From assembly GCF_014196125.1 (NCBI RefSeq), contig NZ_JACIDA010000003.1, forward strand, positions 310,001 through 374,000: DNA of 64,000 nt. Reading direction: 5' to 3'. The notes beneath the pieces were generated by a model. The model worked only from the letters and a program-made list of their open reading frames with translations. It made no database searches and was not told where the DNA came from. Source of the stretch: Brevundimonas mediterranea. GTDB lineage: Bacteria; Pseudomonadota; Alphaproteobacteria; Caulobacterales; Caulobacteraceae. Every line of letters begins with the position of its first letter. The first letter of the stretch is position 1. A program made the position numbers and the translations under genes. Positions 44,743 to 52,468 of the stretch are shown in pieces.

Positions 44743-45758
44743 CAGTCTTCACCGACCATGGCGATCCAGGGATCGGCGGTCCCGGCCTCGACCTCGGCCA
44801 CCTTGACGGCAGGCCAGCCGATGGAGGCGCTGCCCGAGGCGGTCCAGGCGGTGGCGATGAAGTCGCGCAGCTCGGCGGCGCCGGCCGCCAGACGCTCATT
44901 GACGAATGCGGCGCCGCGCGGATCGCTGTCGCGGAAAGCCCCGGCTTTCTCCAGCCGGTAGAAGGGGATGACCGTGCCCAAGGTGGTGGTCAGATAGGAG
45001 ACGGTGCGCGCCTTGACGTCGAAGCCGTCCAAATCGGCGGCCGGCATGGCGGCCTCGACCGCGTCCAGGCGGGCGACGCGGCTGGTGAAGGCGCCTTCGA
45101 ACAGGCCGTGGGTCTGGCGCGAATTGGTGAAGCCTTCGGGGTTCGGGAACTCGCCCCAGCCGTTGTAGTGGATCGTCGTGTGATGGGGTTGCGACCCGTC
45201 GCCGACATAGTGGCCCATGACCCCGATGTCGCGCAGGATCAGGACCTCGCGGCGCAGGCGGTCGGCCCTGTACCAGGCCTGGCGCTCCATATTGGTCTCG
45301 CGCCTCTCGGCCGCGTTCAGCACGCGCCAGTAGGCGAAATCGCGGCCCAGGTTCTGCCAGGCGTCGATCATGGCGTAGGGCAGATAGCCGGCGTCGTCGA
45401 CGTCCAGACCGGCCTTGGTCAGGGCGGCGTCATATTCCGACTTCAGACGCGGCAGTTCGGCCAGGGGCATGCCGCGCGTGTCGAAGACATGGCCGTCGTC
45501 GTCCAGGTCAATGAAATGGGCGGTGTCGCGTTCACGGTCATGCGGCTGACCGGCGCCCTTCCAGCGGTCGGGCTCTCGGGCCAGCTCGCCGACATCGGCG
45601 ATGGCGCCGGGCGTCTTCAGAAAGCCCGGCATGTCGGCCGGCAGGGCGCGCATCGCGGCGATCCCGATCAGCCGGTGGCCGGTATTGCCCCAGGCGTCGA
45701 CCACGGCGGGGGTTGCGACGGCGACGAGGGCCAGGGCGGCGATGACGAGACGTTTCAT
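44742..45758 (-). CDS. S1/P1 family nuclease, secreted
   Basis: The protein has 338 residues. The signal peptide ends at VVDA, just before WGNTGHRLIGIAAMRAL, so the mature N-terminal Trp can bind zinc as in P1 nuclease. The other zinc ligands lie in FIDLDDDGHV, GHYVGDGSQPHH and NSRQTHGLFEG. The family cuts single-stranded DNA/RNA and 3'-nucleotides. It may be periplasmic or released and scavenge phosphate. It starts at ATG 45758; a TTG three codons earlier is not needed. Confidence 0.9.
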   Translation of the reverse strand: MKRLVIAALALVAVATPAVVDAWGNTGHRLIGIAAMRALPADMPGFLKTPGAIADVGELAREPDRWKGAGQPHDRERDTAHFIDLDDDGHVFDTRGMPLAELPRLKSEYDAALTKAGLDVDDAGYLPYAMIDAWQNLGRDFAYWRVLNAAERRETNMERQAWYRADRLRREVLILRDIGVMGHYVGDGSQPHHTTIHYNGWGEFPNPEGFTNSRQTHGLFEGAFTSRVARLDAVEAAMPAADLDGFDVKARTVSYLTTTLGTVIPFYRLEKAGAFRDSDPRGAAFVNERLAAGAAELRDFIATAWTASGSASIGWPAVKVAEVEAGTADPWIAMVGED

Positions 45759-45976
45759 GACGGACAAACCTCAGTGAGATCACGCCCGTCTAACGTATCC
45801 TTGATCGGCTCTCCAGCCCGCCGGGGTGGCGATCACGCCGCGAACGCCTAGATTAAGCGGGCTCCCCGCCCCTTTATCCTTGCAGGCGCCACAGCCATCG
45901 GGGAGCGATGACGTGATTGCGTCGTCGCCGTCCTTGCACGGCATAAGTGGACGCCAGATCGAAAGGACCACGCACC

Positions 45977-46603
45977 ATGCGCGCGCCCCGCCTCGCTCTT
46001 TTTGCTTCCGCCGCCGCTCTGTTGACCGCCGCCGGCGCACACGCCCAAACCCCTTATGAAGCCTCGGGCCAGACCGCCCCGACTGCGGCGCCTGCCCCGG
46101 GCGCAGCCGACTTCACCGACGAAGAATTGCGCAAATACGATGCCGCCATCACCCGCGTCCGCGCGGTCAGCGACACCCTGAACGGCGCCCAGCCGACGCC
46201 GGAACAACAGGCCGAAATGGCGGCTGCAGTCCAGGACTCCGGGCTGGAGGTCTTGCGCTTCAACGCCATCTCCACCGCTGCCGCCGAGAGCCCGGTGATC
46301 AACGCCCGCATCAACGCCATGAAGGCGCCGAAGCCCGCCCCCGGATCGGTCGCGGCCGGCGTCAGCGATGCGGAACTGCGCCAGTTCGTCGAAGCCATGA
46401 CCCAGATTCGCGCCGTCACCGCCAATGTCCAGAACGGCCAGGCCACCCCGGAACAGAGCGCCCAGCTGACGGCGGCCGTCGAGGGGTCCGGCCTGGCGGT
46501 GGACCGTTTCAACGCCGTCGCCACCGCCGTGTCCCAGGACGTCGGCCTGCGGGCCCGAGCCGAGTTGATCGGCGCCCGACAACAGGAGGCCGGCGCCCAA
46601 TAG
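45977..46603 (+). CDS. Secreted protein with two DUF4168 repeats
   Basis: The protein has 208 residues with a signal peptide (SAAALLTAAGAHAQ). Two copies of one helical unit follow: FTDEELRKYDAAITRVRAVS to EVLRFNAISTAA, and VSDAELRQFVEAMTQIRAVT to AVDRFNAVATAVSQD. Both carry the DUF4168 pattern (D-x-EL-x-x-[FY], then a Phe-Asn-Ala near the end). DUF4168 proteins are small periplasmic proteins of unknown role; the internal duplication is clear. GAAAGGACC lies before the ATG. Confidence 0.8.
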   Translation: MRAPRLALFASAAALLTAAGAHAQTPYEASGQTAPTAAPAPGAADFTDEELRKYDAAITRVRAVSDTLNGAQPTPEQQAEMAAAVQDSGLEVLRFNAISTAAAESPVINARINAMKAPKPAPGSVAAGVSDAELRQFVEAMTQIRAVTANVQNGQATPEQSAQLTAAVEGSGLAVDRFNAVATAVSQDVGLRARAELIGARQQEAGAQ

Positions 46604-46607
46604 GGCG

Positions 46608-48470
46608 TCAGGTCTCGGCGGGTTCGCGCCGTGTGTCCGGTGCGGCCGGACCCGCCTCGTCCTCGTTCAGCAGTCGGCCTTCGCGACGCGGCTTCACATA
46701 GGGAGCGGGTTGCGGCGTCGGCATATTGCCGCGCATCAGCTGGCGCCCGGCCTTGATTCCGCCCGTCAGTTGCAAATCCAGACGCGCCTCGTCGCGGCGG
46801 CGGACGTCGCCGATGGCCTCTTCCGCCTGACCCTCGTCCATGCCCAGTTCGATCAAGGCGCGCTCGCCGAACTTCAGCGCCGACTCGAAGGTCTCGCGGA
46901 TCTGGTAGTCGACGCCGGCCTGGATCAGCCGCATGGAATGCCCCCGGTCGAAGGCCCGGGCCATGATCTTGGTGGTCGGAAACTCGGACTTGACCAGTTC
47001 GACGATGCGGTCGGCGACCTCGGGCTTGTCGACGCAGACCAGGACGATCTCGGCCTCGTCCGCACCCGAGGCCCGCAGCGTGTGCAGCTGGGCGCCGTCG
47101 CCATAATAGACCTTGAACCCGAACTGCGAGGCGGCCTGGATCATCTCCACGTCGTTCTCGATGATCGAGACGTCCACATCCCGCGCCAGCAAGGGCTGGG
47201 ACACGACTTGGGCGAACCGGCCGAAGCCGATGATCAGCACCTGACCGCGCAGGTCCTTGGCGAAGTCCACCCCCTCGGCGTCCTCGGCCGACAGCGTCGG
47301 CTTGGGCAGGAGGCGTTGGGTCAACAGACTGGTCAGCGGCGTCAGGGCCATGGACAGAATGACGATGGCCGATAGCATGGCGCCGACCTGGGCGTCGAAC
47401 AGACCCGCCGTCACCGCCGCACCGTAAAGGACGAAAGCAAACTCGCCGCCTTGCGCGAACAGGGCCGCCCGCTCGACCGCCTCGTGGTGCGAGGCCTTGA
47501 ACAGGCGAGCGACGGCATAGATGCCCAGCGCCTTGACCGCCATGAAGGCGACCACGCCGCCGACGACCAGACGCCAGTCGGCGACCACCACCGACAGATC
47601 CAGCGACATGCCGACGCTGAGGAAGAACAGGCCCAGAAGGATGGCGCGGAAAGGCTCCACATCCGCTTCCAGCTGGTGACGGAAGGTGGATTCAGACAGC
47701 AGCACCCCGGCCAGGAAGGCGCCCATGGCCATCGACAGTCCGCCCAGCGACATGGCCCAGGCGGCGCCGACCACGACGAGCAGGGCCGCCGCCGTCATCA
47801 CCTCGCGACCGCCGTACCGCGCCAATAGGCGGAAGATCGGATTGACCAGATATTTGCCGGCCGTCAGCACCCCGGCGACCGCCGCCACCGCAAACCCGAT
47901 GGTCTGCCATAGGGGCGGCGCCTGTTCGTTCGCCACACCCAGGACGGAGGCCAGGATGGCGACGATCGCCAGCAGGGGTACGATGGCCAGATCTTCCAGC
48001 AGCAGGATAGACACCGACCGTTGGCCAGGCCCGCCTGCGATCTCGCCCCGCTCCTCCAGCATCTGCATGATGACGGCCGTCGATGACAGGACGAAGCCCA
48101 TGGCGCCGACAAAGGCGACCGGCGCCGAAAAGCCCGCCAACATGGCCGTCAGGGTCAGGATCAGGCCGCAGAACAGAACCTGGGCCGCGCCCAGGCCGAA
48201 GATCTCTTTCCTAAGCCCCCACAGGCGTTTGGGCCGCATCTCCAGCCCGATGATGAACAGGAAGATGACCACGCCGAACTCGGCGACATGCAGGATGGTC
48301 TCGGGTTCCTGAAACAGTTTCAGGCCGAACGGCCCGATGGCCAGACCCGCCGCCAGATAGCCGAGCACCGAGCCCAGACCGACCCGTTTGAACACCGGCA
48401 CCGCGATAACGCCCGCCGCCAGCAGGGCCGCAGCCGCGCCCAGATCCAGTCCCGTCGTCGCCTCGGCCAT
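46608..48470 (-). CDS. CPA2 family monovalent cation:proton antiporter with RCK/TrkA-N domain (Kef type)
   Basis: The protein has 620 residues. About twelve helices (residues 10-390) include GAMGFVLSSTAVIMQMLEER and LLEDLAIVPLLAIV, the CPA2 ion-translocation core. A cytosolic RCK_N domain follows: VLIIGFGRFAQVVSQPLLAR with the nucleotide-binding Gly loop. Kef-type systems export K+ in exchange for H+ and are often gated by glutathione adducts. The start used is ATG 48470, with AAGGGG before it; an in-frame extension upstream has no membrane segment. It ends 4 bases from the DUF4168 gene (convergent). Confidence 0.92.
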   Translation of the reverse strand: MAEATTGLDLGAAAALLAAGVIAVPVFKRVGLGSVLGYLAAGLAIGPFGLKLFQEPETILHVAEFGVVIFLFIIGLEMRPKRLWGLRKEIFGLGAAQVLFCGLILTLTAMLAGFSAPVAFVGAMGFVLSSTAVIMQMLEERGEIAGGPGQRSVSILLLEDLAIVPLLAIVAILASVLGVANEQAPPLWQTIGFAVAAVAGVLTAGKYLVNPIFRLLARYGGREVMTAAALLVVVGAAWAMSLGGLSMAMGAFLAGVLLSESTFRHQLEADVEPFRAILLGLFFLSVGMSLDLSVVVADWRLVVGGVVAFMAVKALGIYAVARLFKASHHEAVERAALFAQGGEFAFVLYGAAVTAGLFDAQVGAMLSAIVILSMALTPLTSLLTQRLLPKPTLSAEDAEGVDFAKDLRGQVLIIGFGRFAQVVSQPLLARDVDVSIIENDVEMIQAASQFGFKVYYGDGAQLHTLRASGADEAEIVLVCVDKPEVADRIVELVKSEFPTTKIMARAFDRGHSMRLIQAGVDYQIRETFESALKFGERALIELGMDEGQAEEAIGDVRRRDEARLDLQLTGGIKAGRQLMRGNMPTPQPAPYVKPRREGRLLNEDEAGPAAPDTRREPAET

Positions 48471-48631
48471 CGTCACCCCTTCGCTCGACCTCCATTGTGG
48501 GGGCGAAGCCGTCGGATTGCGAGATGGCGCCGACGACGCGATCGCGAATGTAGCAGAAACAAGCAACTGGATCGCCACAGTTTCGCCTCAGCCGACAAGC
48601 GGAGTAGCGTCTAGAACAACCGGAGGAAGCC

Positions 48632-50470
48632 ATGTCGCGTCTCGTCAAGATCGCCGTCGCCGCCACCCTGGGCCTGTCCGTCGCGGCGCCGCCCGTCGCG
48701 GTTCCCACCTTCGCCTCGGCCCAGCCCCAAAGCCCGTCATTGGACGGAGAAGCCACGCCGGCCGCCTGTGCGCCCTTGGGCTTTGTCCTGTCGCCACCGG
48801 CCGAACCGATGCGACGTCTGACCACTCCAGCCCGACCGACGCCGATCACGGCCCCGTCCCAGAGCCGCGTCGAGGGCGGCGCGCCTCCGCCCCCTCCGCC
48901 CCCTCCTCCCCCGCCGCCGCCGGCCCCGCCAGCACCCATGCGGCCGGCGGTGGTCGCCGCCGCACCGGAGCAGGCTCCACTCAACGCCGTGGTCGTGACC
49001 GGATCGCGCATCATGCCCGGCGCCCCGGTCCCGTCCGACACCGAAACCTATCCCGACGCCACGCCCAATCCGGTCAAGCGGACGGCGGACCAGCCGGTCT
49101 CCACCTTCTCGATCGACGTGGACACAGCCGCCTATTCGAATGTCCGCCGCTTCATCGACGAGGGCCGCAGCCCCCCGGCGGACGCGGTGCGGGTCGAGGA
49201 GCTGATCAACGCCTTCGACTATGGCTACGCCCGCCCGACCTCCCAGGCTCGACCTTTTGCCGTCACCACCGCGGTCGCCGCTTCGCCCTGGGCGGACGGC
49301 CGCCAGATCGTCCACATCGGCTTGCAGGGCTATGAGCTGCCGCAGGGCGAGCAGCGGCCGCTGAACCTGACCTTCCTGGTCGATGTATCGGGCTCGATGC
49401 GCAGCCCGGATAAGCTGGACCTGGCCAAACAGGCGATGAACCTGGCCATTGACCGGCTGCGGCCGCAGGACAGCCTGGCCGTGACCTATTACGCCGAGGG
49501 CGCGGGCACGACCCTGCAGCCCACGCCCGGCGATCAGAAGCTGAAGATGCGCTGCGCCGTCGCCAGCCTTCGCGCCTCGGGCGGCACGGCCGGGGCGACC
49601 GGGATGACCAACGCCTATGACCAGGCCCAGGCCAGTTTCGCCCGCGACAAGGTCAATCGCATCCTGATGTTCACCGACGGCGACTTCAACGTCGGCGTGA
49701 CCGACAACAAGCGGCTGGAAGACTATGTCGCCGAAAAGCGCGGGACCGGCGTCTATCTGTCGGTCTATGGCTTCGGGCGCGGCAACTACCAGGACGCCCG
49801 GATGCAGAGCATCGCCCAGGCGGGCAATGGGGTGGCGGCCTATGTGGGCGACCTGCGCGACGCGCGGCGCCTGTTCGGCCCGATGTTCGACAAGGGCGCC
49901 TTCCCCATCGCCGACGACGTCAAGATCCAGGTCGAGTTCAATCCCGCCCGCGTCGCCGAATGGCGGTTGATCGGCTACGAGACCCGGCTTCTGAACGAGG
50001 CGGACTTCGCCAACGACCGGATCGACGCGGGCGAGGTCGGATCGGGGGCCAGCGTCACGGCCCTGTACGAGATCACCCCGGTCGGCGGTCCGACCCAGGT
50101 TCCCGAGCGCCGCTATCCCGACAACCGGATCGGCGTGGGGGGCGGCGATCCGAACGGTGAGATCGGCTTCATCCAGGTCCGCTACAAACAGCCGGGCGGC
50201 AGCCGGTCGGACCTGATCCAGCAGCCTCTGACCAATCGCGCCGCCGGCCCCGTCAGCGCCCAACCGCCCGAGGCCACACGCTGGGCCCTGGCTGTGGCCG
50301 CCTTCGGCCAGAAGCTGCGCAACGACCCGTGGATGAACGCCGACTATGGCTGGGACCAGGTGCTGGCCCAGGCCCAGGGCGCGCGGGGCGAGGATCCATG
50401 GGGCGACCGGGCCGAGTTCGTCCAGTTGGTGCGCGCGGCCAAGGACCTGCCTGAACGCCGCGCGCCTTAA
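48632..50470 (+). CDS. VWA domain protein (YfbK-like) with polyproline and a TonB-box-like motif
   Basis: The protein has 612 residues. A signal peptide (about residues 1-30) is followed by a disordered part with about 14 consecutive prolines, then NAVVVTGSRIMPG, which looks like the TonB box/plug start of TonB-dependent receptors. The rest is the YfbK layout: VWA N-terminal region (FSIDVDTAAYSNVRRFIDEG), the VWA domain with the MIDAS start LVDVSGSM and MFTDGDFNVG, then a DUF3520-like C-terminal region. It is envelope-located; the function is unknown. A terminator follows. Confidence 0.85.
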   Translation: MSRLVKIAVAATLGLSVAAPPVAVPTFASAQPQSPSLDGEATPAACAPLGFVLSPPAEPMRRLTTPARPTPITAPSQSRVEGGAPPPPPPPPPPPPPAPPAPMRPAVVAAAPEQAPLNAVVVTGSRIMPGAPVPSDTETYPDATPNPVKRTADQPVSTFSIDVDTAAYSNVRRFIDEGRSPPADAVRVEELINAFDYGYARPTSQARPFAVTTAVAASPWADGRQIVHIGLQGYELPQGEQRPLNLTFLVDVSGSMRSPDKLDLAKQAMNLAIDRLRPQDSLAVTYYAEGAGTTLQPTPGDQKLKMRCAVASLRASGGTAGATGMTNAYDQAQASFARDKVNRILMFTDGDFNVGVTDNKRLEDYVAEKRGTGVYLSVYGFGRGNYQDARMQSIAQAGNGVAAYVGDLRDARRLFGPMFDKGAFPIADDVKIQVEFNPARVAEWRLIGYETRLLNEADFANDRIDAGEVGSGASVTALYEITPVGGPTQVPERRYPDNRIGVGGGDPNGEIGFIQVRYKQPGGSRSDLIQQPLTNRAAGPVSAQPPEATRWALAVAAFGQKLRNDPWMNADYGWDQVLAQAQGARGEDPWGDRAEFVQLVRAAKDLPERRAP

Positions 50471-50490
50471 AGCCGAGCGGCGCCAAGCGG

Positions 50491-50530
50491 GCGCACGGCG
50501 GCGGAACCCCGCCGTGCGCGGCGGGTTTTC
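50491..50530 (+). terminator. Intrinsic terminator after the VWA gene
   Basis: GCGCACGGCGG pairs with CCGCCGTGCGC around a 7-base loop, and the following GGCGGG can form an alternate stem before TTTTC. It begins 20 bases beyond the stop. Confidence 0.75.
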
Positions 50531-50559
50531 ACGGTGACGCTACACCCCAGGAGACCGCC

Positions 50560-50967
50560 ATGAAGATCCGCGACGTCATGACCAAGGATGTCCACCTCGC
50601 CCGCCCCGGCGACACGCTCCAGGAGGTCGCCGCCCGGATGGCCAAGGGGGATTTCGGCTTCGTGCCCGTGGCCGATGGCGACCAGTTGATCGGCGCCATC
50701 ACCGACCGCGACATCGTCGTGCGCGCCCTGGCGGCCGGCGCCGCCCCGTCCGCGCCCGTGGTCGAATACATCACCCGCGACCCGCAGACGGTGCTGGACA
50801 CCGACGACCTGAAATCCGTGCTGGACCTGATGGGGTCGCGCCAGATCCGCCGTGCTCCGGTGGTGGACAAGCATGGCCGCATCGTCGGTGTCATCTCGCT
50901 GGGCGACCTGTCGACCCGGGTGAAGGAGAAATACGCCGGCGAGACGCTGGAGAGCATCTCGCGTTAA
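50560..50967 (+). CDS. CBS domain protein
   Basis: The protein has 135 residues comprising two CBS motifs: MKIRDVMTKDVHLARPGDTL with FVPVADGDQLIGAITDRDIV, and VVEYITRDPQTVLDTDDLKS with APVVDKHGRIVGVISLGDLS. A lone CBS pair (Bateman module) commonly binds adenine nucleotides and regulates a partner or acts as a sensor. No partner is fused to it and its target is unknown. No signal peptide. Confidence 0.92.
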   Translation: MKIRDVMTKDVHLARPGDTLQEVAARMAKGDFGFVPVADGDQLIGAITDRDIVVRALAAGAAPSAPVVEYITRDPQTVLDTDDLKSVLDLMGSRQIRRAPVVDKHGRIVGVISLGDLSTRVKEKYAGETLESISR

Positions 50968-51033
50968 CCCTCCCCCCTCACCACGCGCTAACCGGCGTCC
51001 GTCATCCTGCACCCTGAACGGTGGGAGATCAGA

Positions 51034-51621
51034 ATGGCGCGCGCGCAGTTCCAGAAGGGTCAGAAGGTCTGGGTCGAGTGCGTGGGCGCCTGGGCGACCA
51101 TCGAGAAGGTTCAGCCGGTCTGGGCCAAGGGTTTCGACGAGCCGGTGCGCGTCACCTACGACGTCGGCCTGGGACGTGAGTTCGCGGCCGCCGAACTGAT
51201 GATGGCCGCCGCGGACGCCGCCGGGGCCGAGGTCGGCGACTGGCGCGTTCTGCGGGCCCGCAACAAGTGGCAGGCGGAGGAGGACTGCCTGCACCACCCC
51301 CAGCCCGGCACCTATCCGGTCGTCGTCACTGACACCGCCGATTGGGGCGGTTGGCGCGTGCCCGGGGCGGAATATGACCGCGACCCCCAGCGCATTGAAT
51401 TCCAGTCCCGGCTGATCGCCGCCGCGCCGCGTCTGATGCAGTTGGCTGAAAGCCTGATGGACCTCGTGGCCGAGAGCCCCGACGACGCGCCGCCCGCCGT
51501 TCTGGCCCTGGCGCGCCAGGCCCGCGACACGCTTCAACCTGTGACGGAAATTCTGGAAGCGGCGCCGGCCCGGGCGAGCGGCGTCATGCCGGGTGCGGAA
51601 GCCAGCCTGGCGGAACGCTGA
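51034..51621 (+). CDS. Hypothetical protein of about 195 residues
   Basis: The first half (FQKGQKVWVECVGAWATIEK to VTYDVGLGREFAAAEL) looks like a small beta domain; WRVLRARNKWQAEEDCLHHP and VTDTADWGGWRVPGAEYDRD follow, and the end is helical and acidic. It has no signal peptide or membrane segment. I do not recognise the family; it is probably a lineage-restricted cytosolic protein. GGGAGATCAGA before the ATG supports translation. The imuA promoter begins shortly after its stop. Confidence 0.6.
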   Translation: MARAQFQKGQKVWVECVGAWATIEKVQPVWAKGFDEPVRVTYDVGLGREFAAAELMMAAADAAGAEVGDWRVLRARNKWQAEEDCLHHPQPGTYPVVVTDTADWGGWRVPGAEYDRDPQRIEFQSRLIAAAPRLMQLAESLMDLVAESPDDAPPAVLALARQARDTLQPVTEILEAAPARASGVMPGAEASLAER

Positions 51622-51649
51622 ACAGGAGCGCAGGCTCAGATCGCCCCGC

Positions 51650-51694
51650 TTGACTCCGCACGGCATCGCGCGCCATTTGGAACAAATGGAGAAC
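51650..51694 (+). promoter_or_regulatory. imuA promoter with alphaproteobacterial LexA box
   Basis: A near-consensus -35, TTGACT (51650-51655), is followed by an 18-base spacer and CATTTG. Over the presumed start of transcription lies GAAC-AAATGGA-GAAC (51680-51694), exactly the GAAC-N7-GAAC reverse form of the GTTC-N7-GTTC SOS box. LexA would block initiation until RecA activation. The box lies across the ATG of imuA (51686-51688). Confidence 0.75.
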
Positions 51695-52468
51695 ATTGGA
51701 CCTGATGACCGTTTGGCCGCCTTGAGGACGCGGCTTGAATCACTCAATGCCTGCACCCTTTCGCTTGCTCCCCGCCACACACGGGACGCCAGCGTCTTTC
51801 CATCCTGCTGGGCGCGCGGGGCAGTGCATGACCTGTACGCCGAAACACCGGCCGACGCTGTGGCGATCAACGCCTTCGGCCTGGGCGCCGCGCTTCAGGC
51901 GGCGGACGGACGCGCCATCGTCTGGGGGCTTCACGACATGATGGGGCTGGAGGCGGGGCGGCCGCATGGACCGGGGCTGCATGAGATGGGGCTGGCGCCG
52001 TCGGACATGCTGCTGGTGCGAGCGCCCGACATTCAGACGCTGCTCATTATCGGCGAGGAGGCGTTACGGACACCGGCGGTGGGCGCCGTGCTGCTCAGCG
52101 CCTGGGGCGAGGCCAGGGCCTTGTCCCTGACGGCCAGTCGGCGGCTGGCGCTTGCGGCCGGGGGAGGTCACGGGACGCTGTTCCTGGCGAGGGCCGGCGC
52201 CGCCCCGGCGCCCAGCGCCGCCGAAAGCCGATGGTCGGTGCGCGCCGTGGCGTCCGCGCCGCTCGAGGGCGGAGCGCCGGGCAGACCGTCTTTTTCCGCC
52301 ACCCTGCTTCGGCGACGCGGCGGGGGCGGGCCCAGAACCTGGATCATGGAGTGGGATCGTGACGCGCGATCGTTCCGCGAACCGGCGCCGCTATCTGGCG
52401 CTGTGGTTCCCCTGGCTGCCCAGCGACCGGCTGAAGCGTCGCACCCGTTCCGCAGACGGGTCGCCTGA
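51686..52468 (+). CDS. imuA: ImuA, SOS mutasome protein (RecA-like fold)
   Basis: The protein has about 260 residues. It belongs by context and by AVHDLYAETPADAVAINAFG, IVWGLHDMMGLEAGRPHGPG and LLIIGEEALRTPAVGAVLLS to the ImuA/SulA-related family, which has a RecA-like core without a working Walker motif. ImuA helps recruit ImuB and DnaE2 for translesion synthesis. The ATG at 51686 is inside the LexA box, so the transcript may be leaderless; a TTG at 51713 is an alternative. The 3' end overlaps imuB by about 110 bases. Confidence 0.88.
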   Translation: MENIGPDDRLAALRTRLESLNACTLSLAPRHTRDASVFPSCWARGAVHDLYAETPADAVAINAFGLGAALQAADGRAIVWGLHDMMGLEAGRPHGPGLHEMGLAPSDMLLVRAPDIQTLLIIGEEALRTPAVGAVLLSAWGEARALSLTASRRLALAAGGGHGTLFLARAGAAPAPSAAESRWSVRAVASAPLEGGAPGRPSFSATLLRRRGGGGPRTWIMEWDRDARSFREPAPLSGAVVPLAAQRPAEASHPFRRRVA

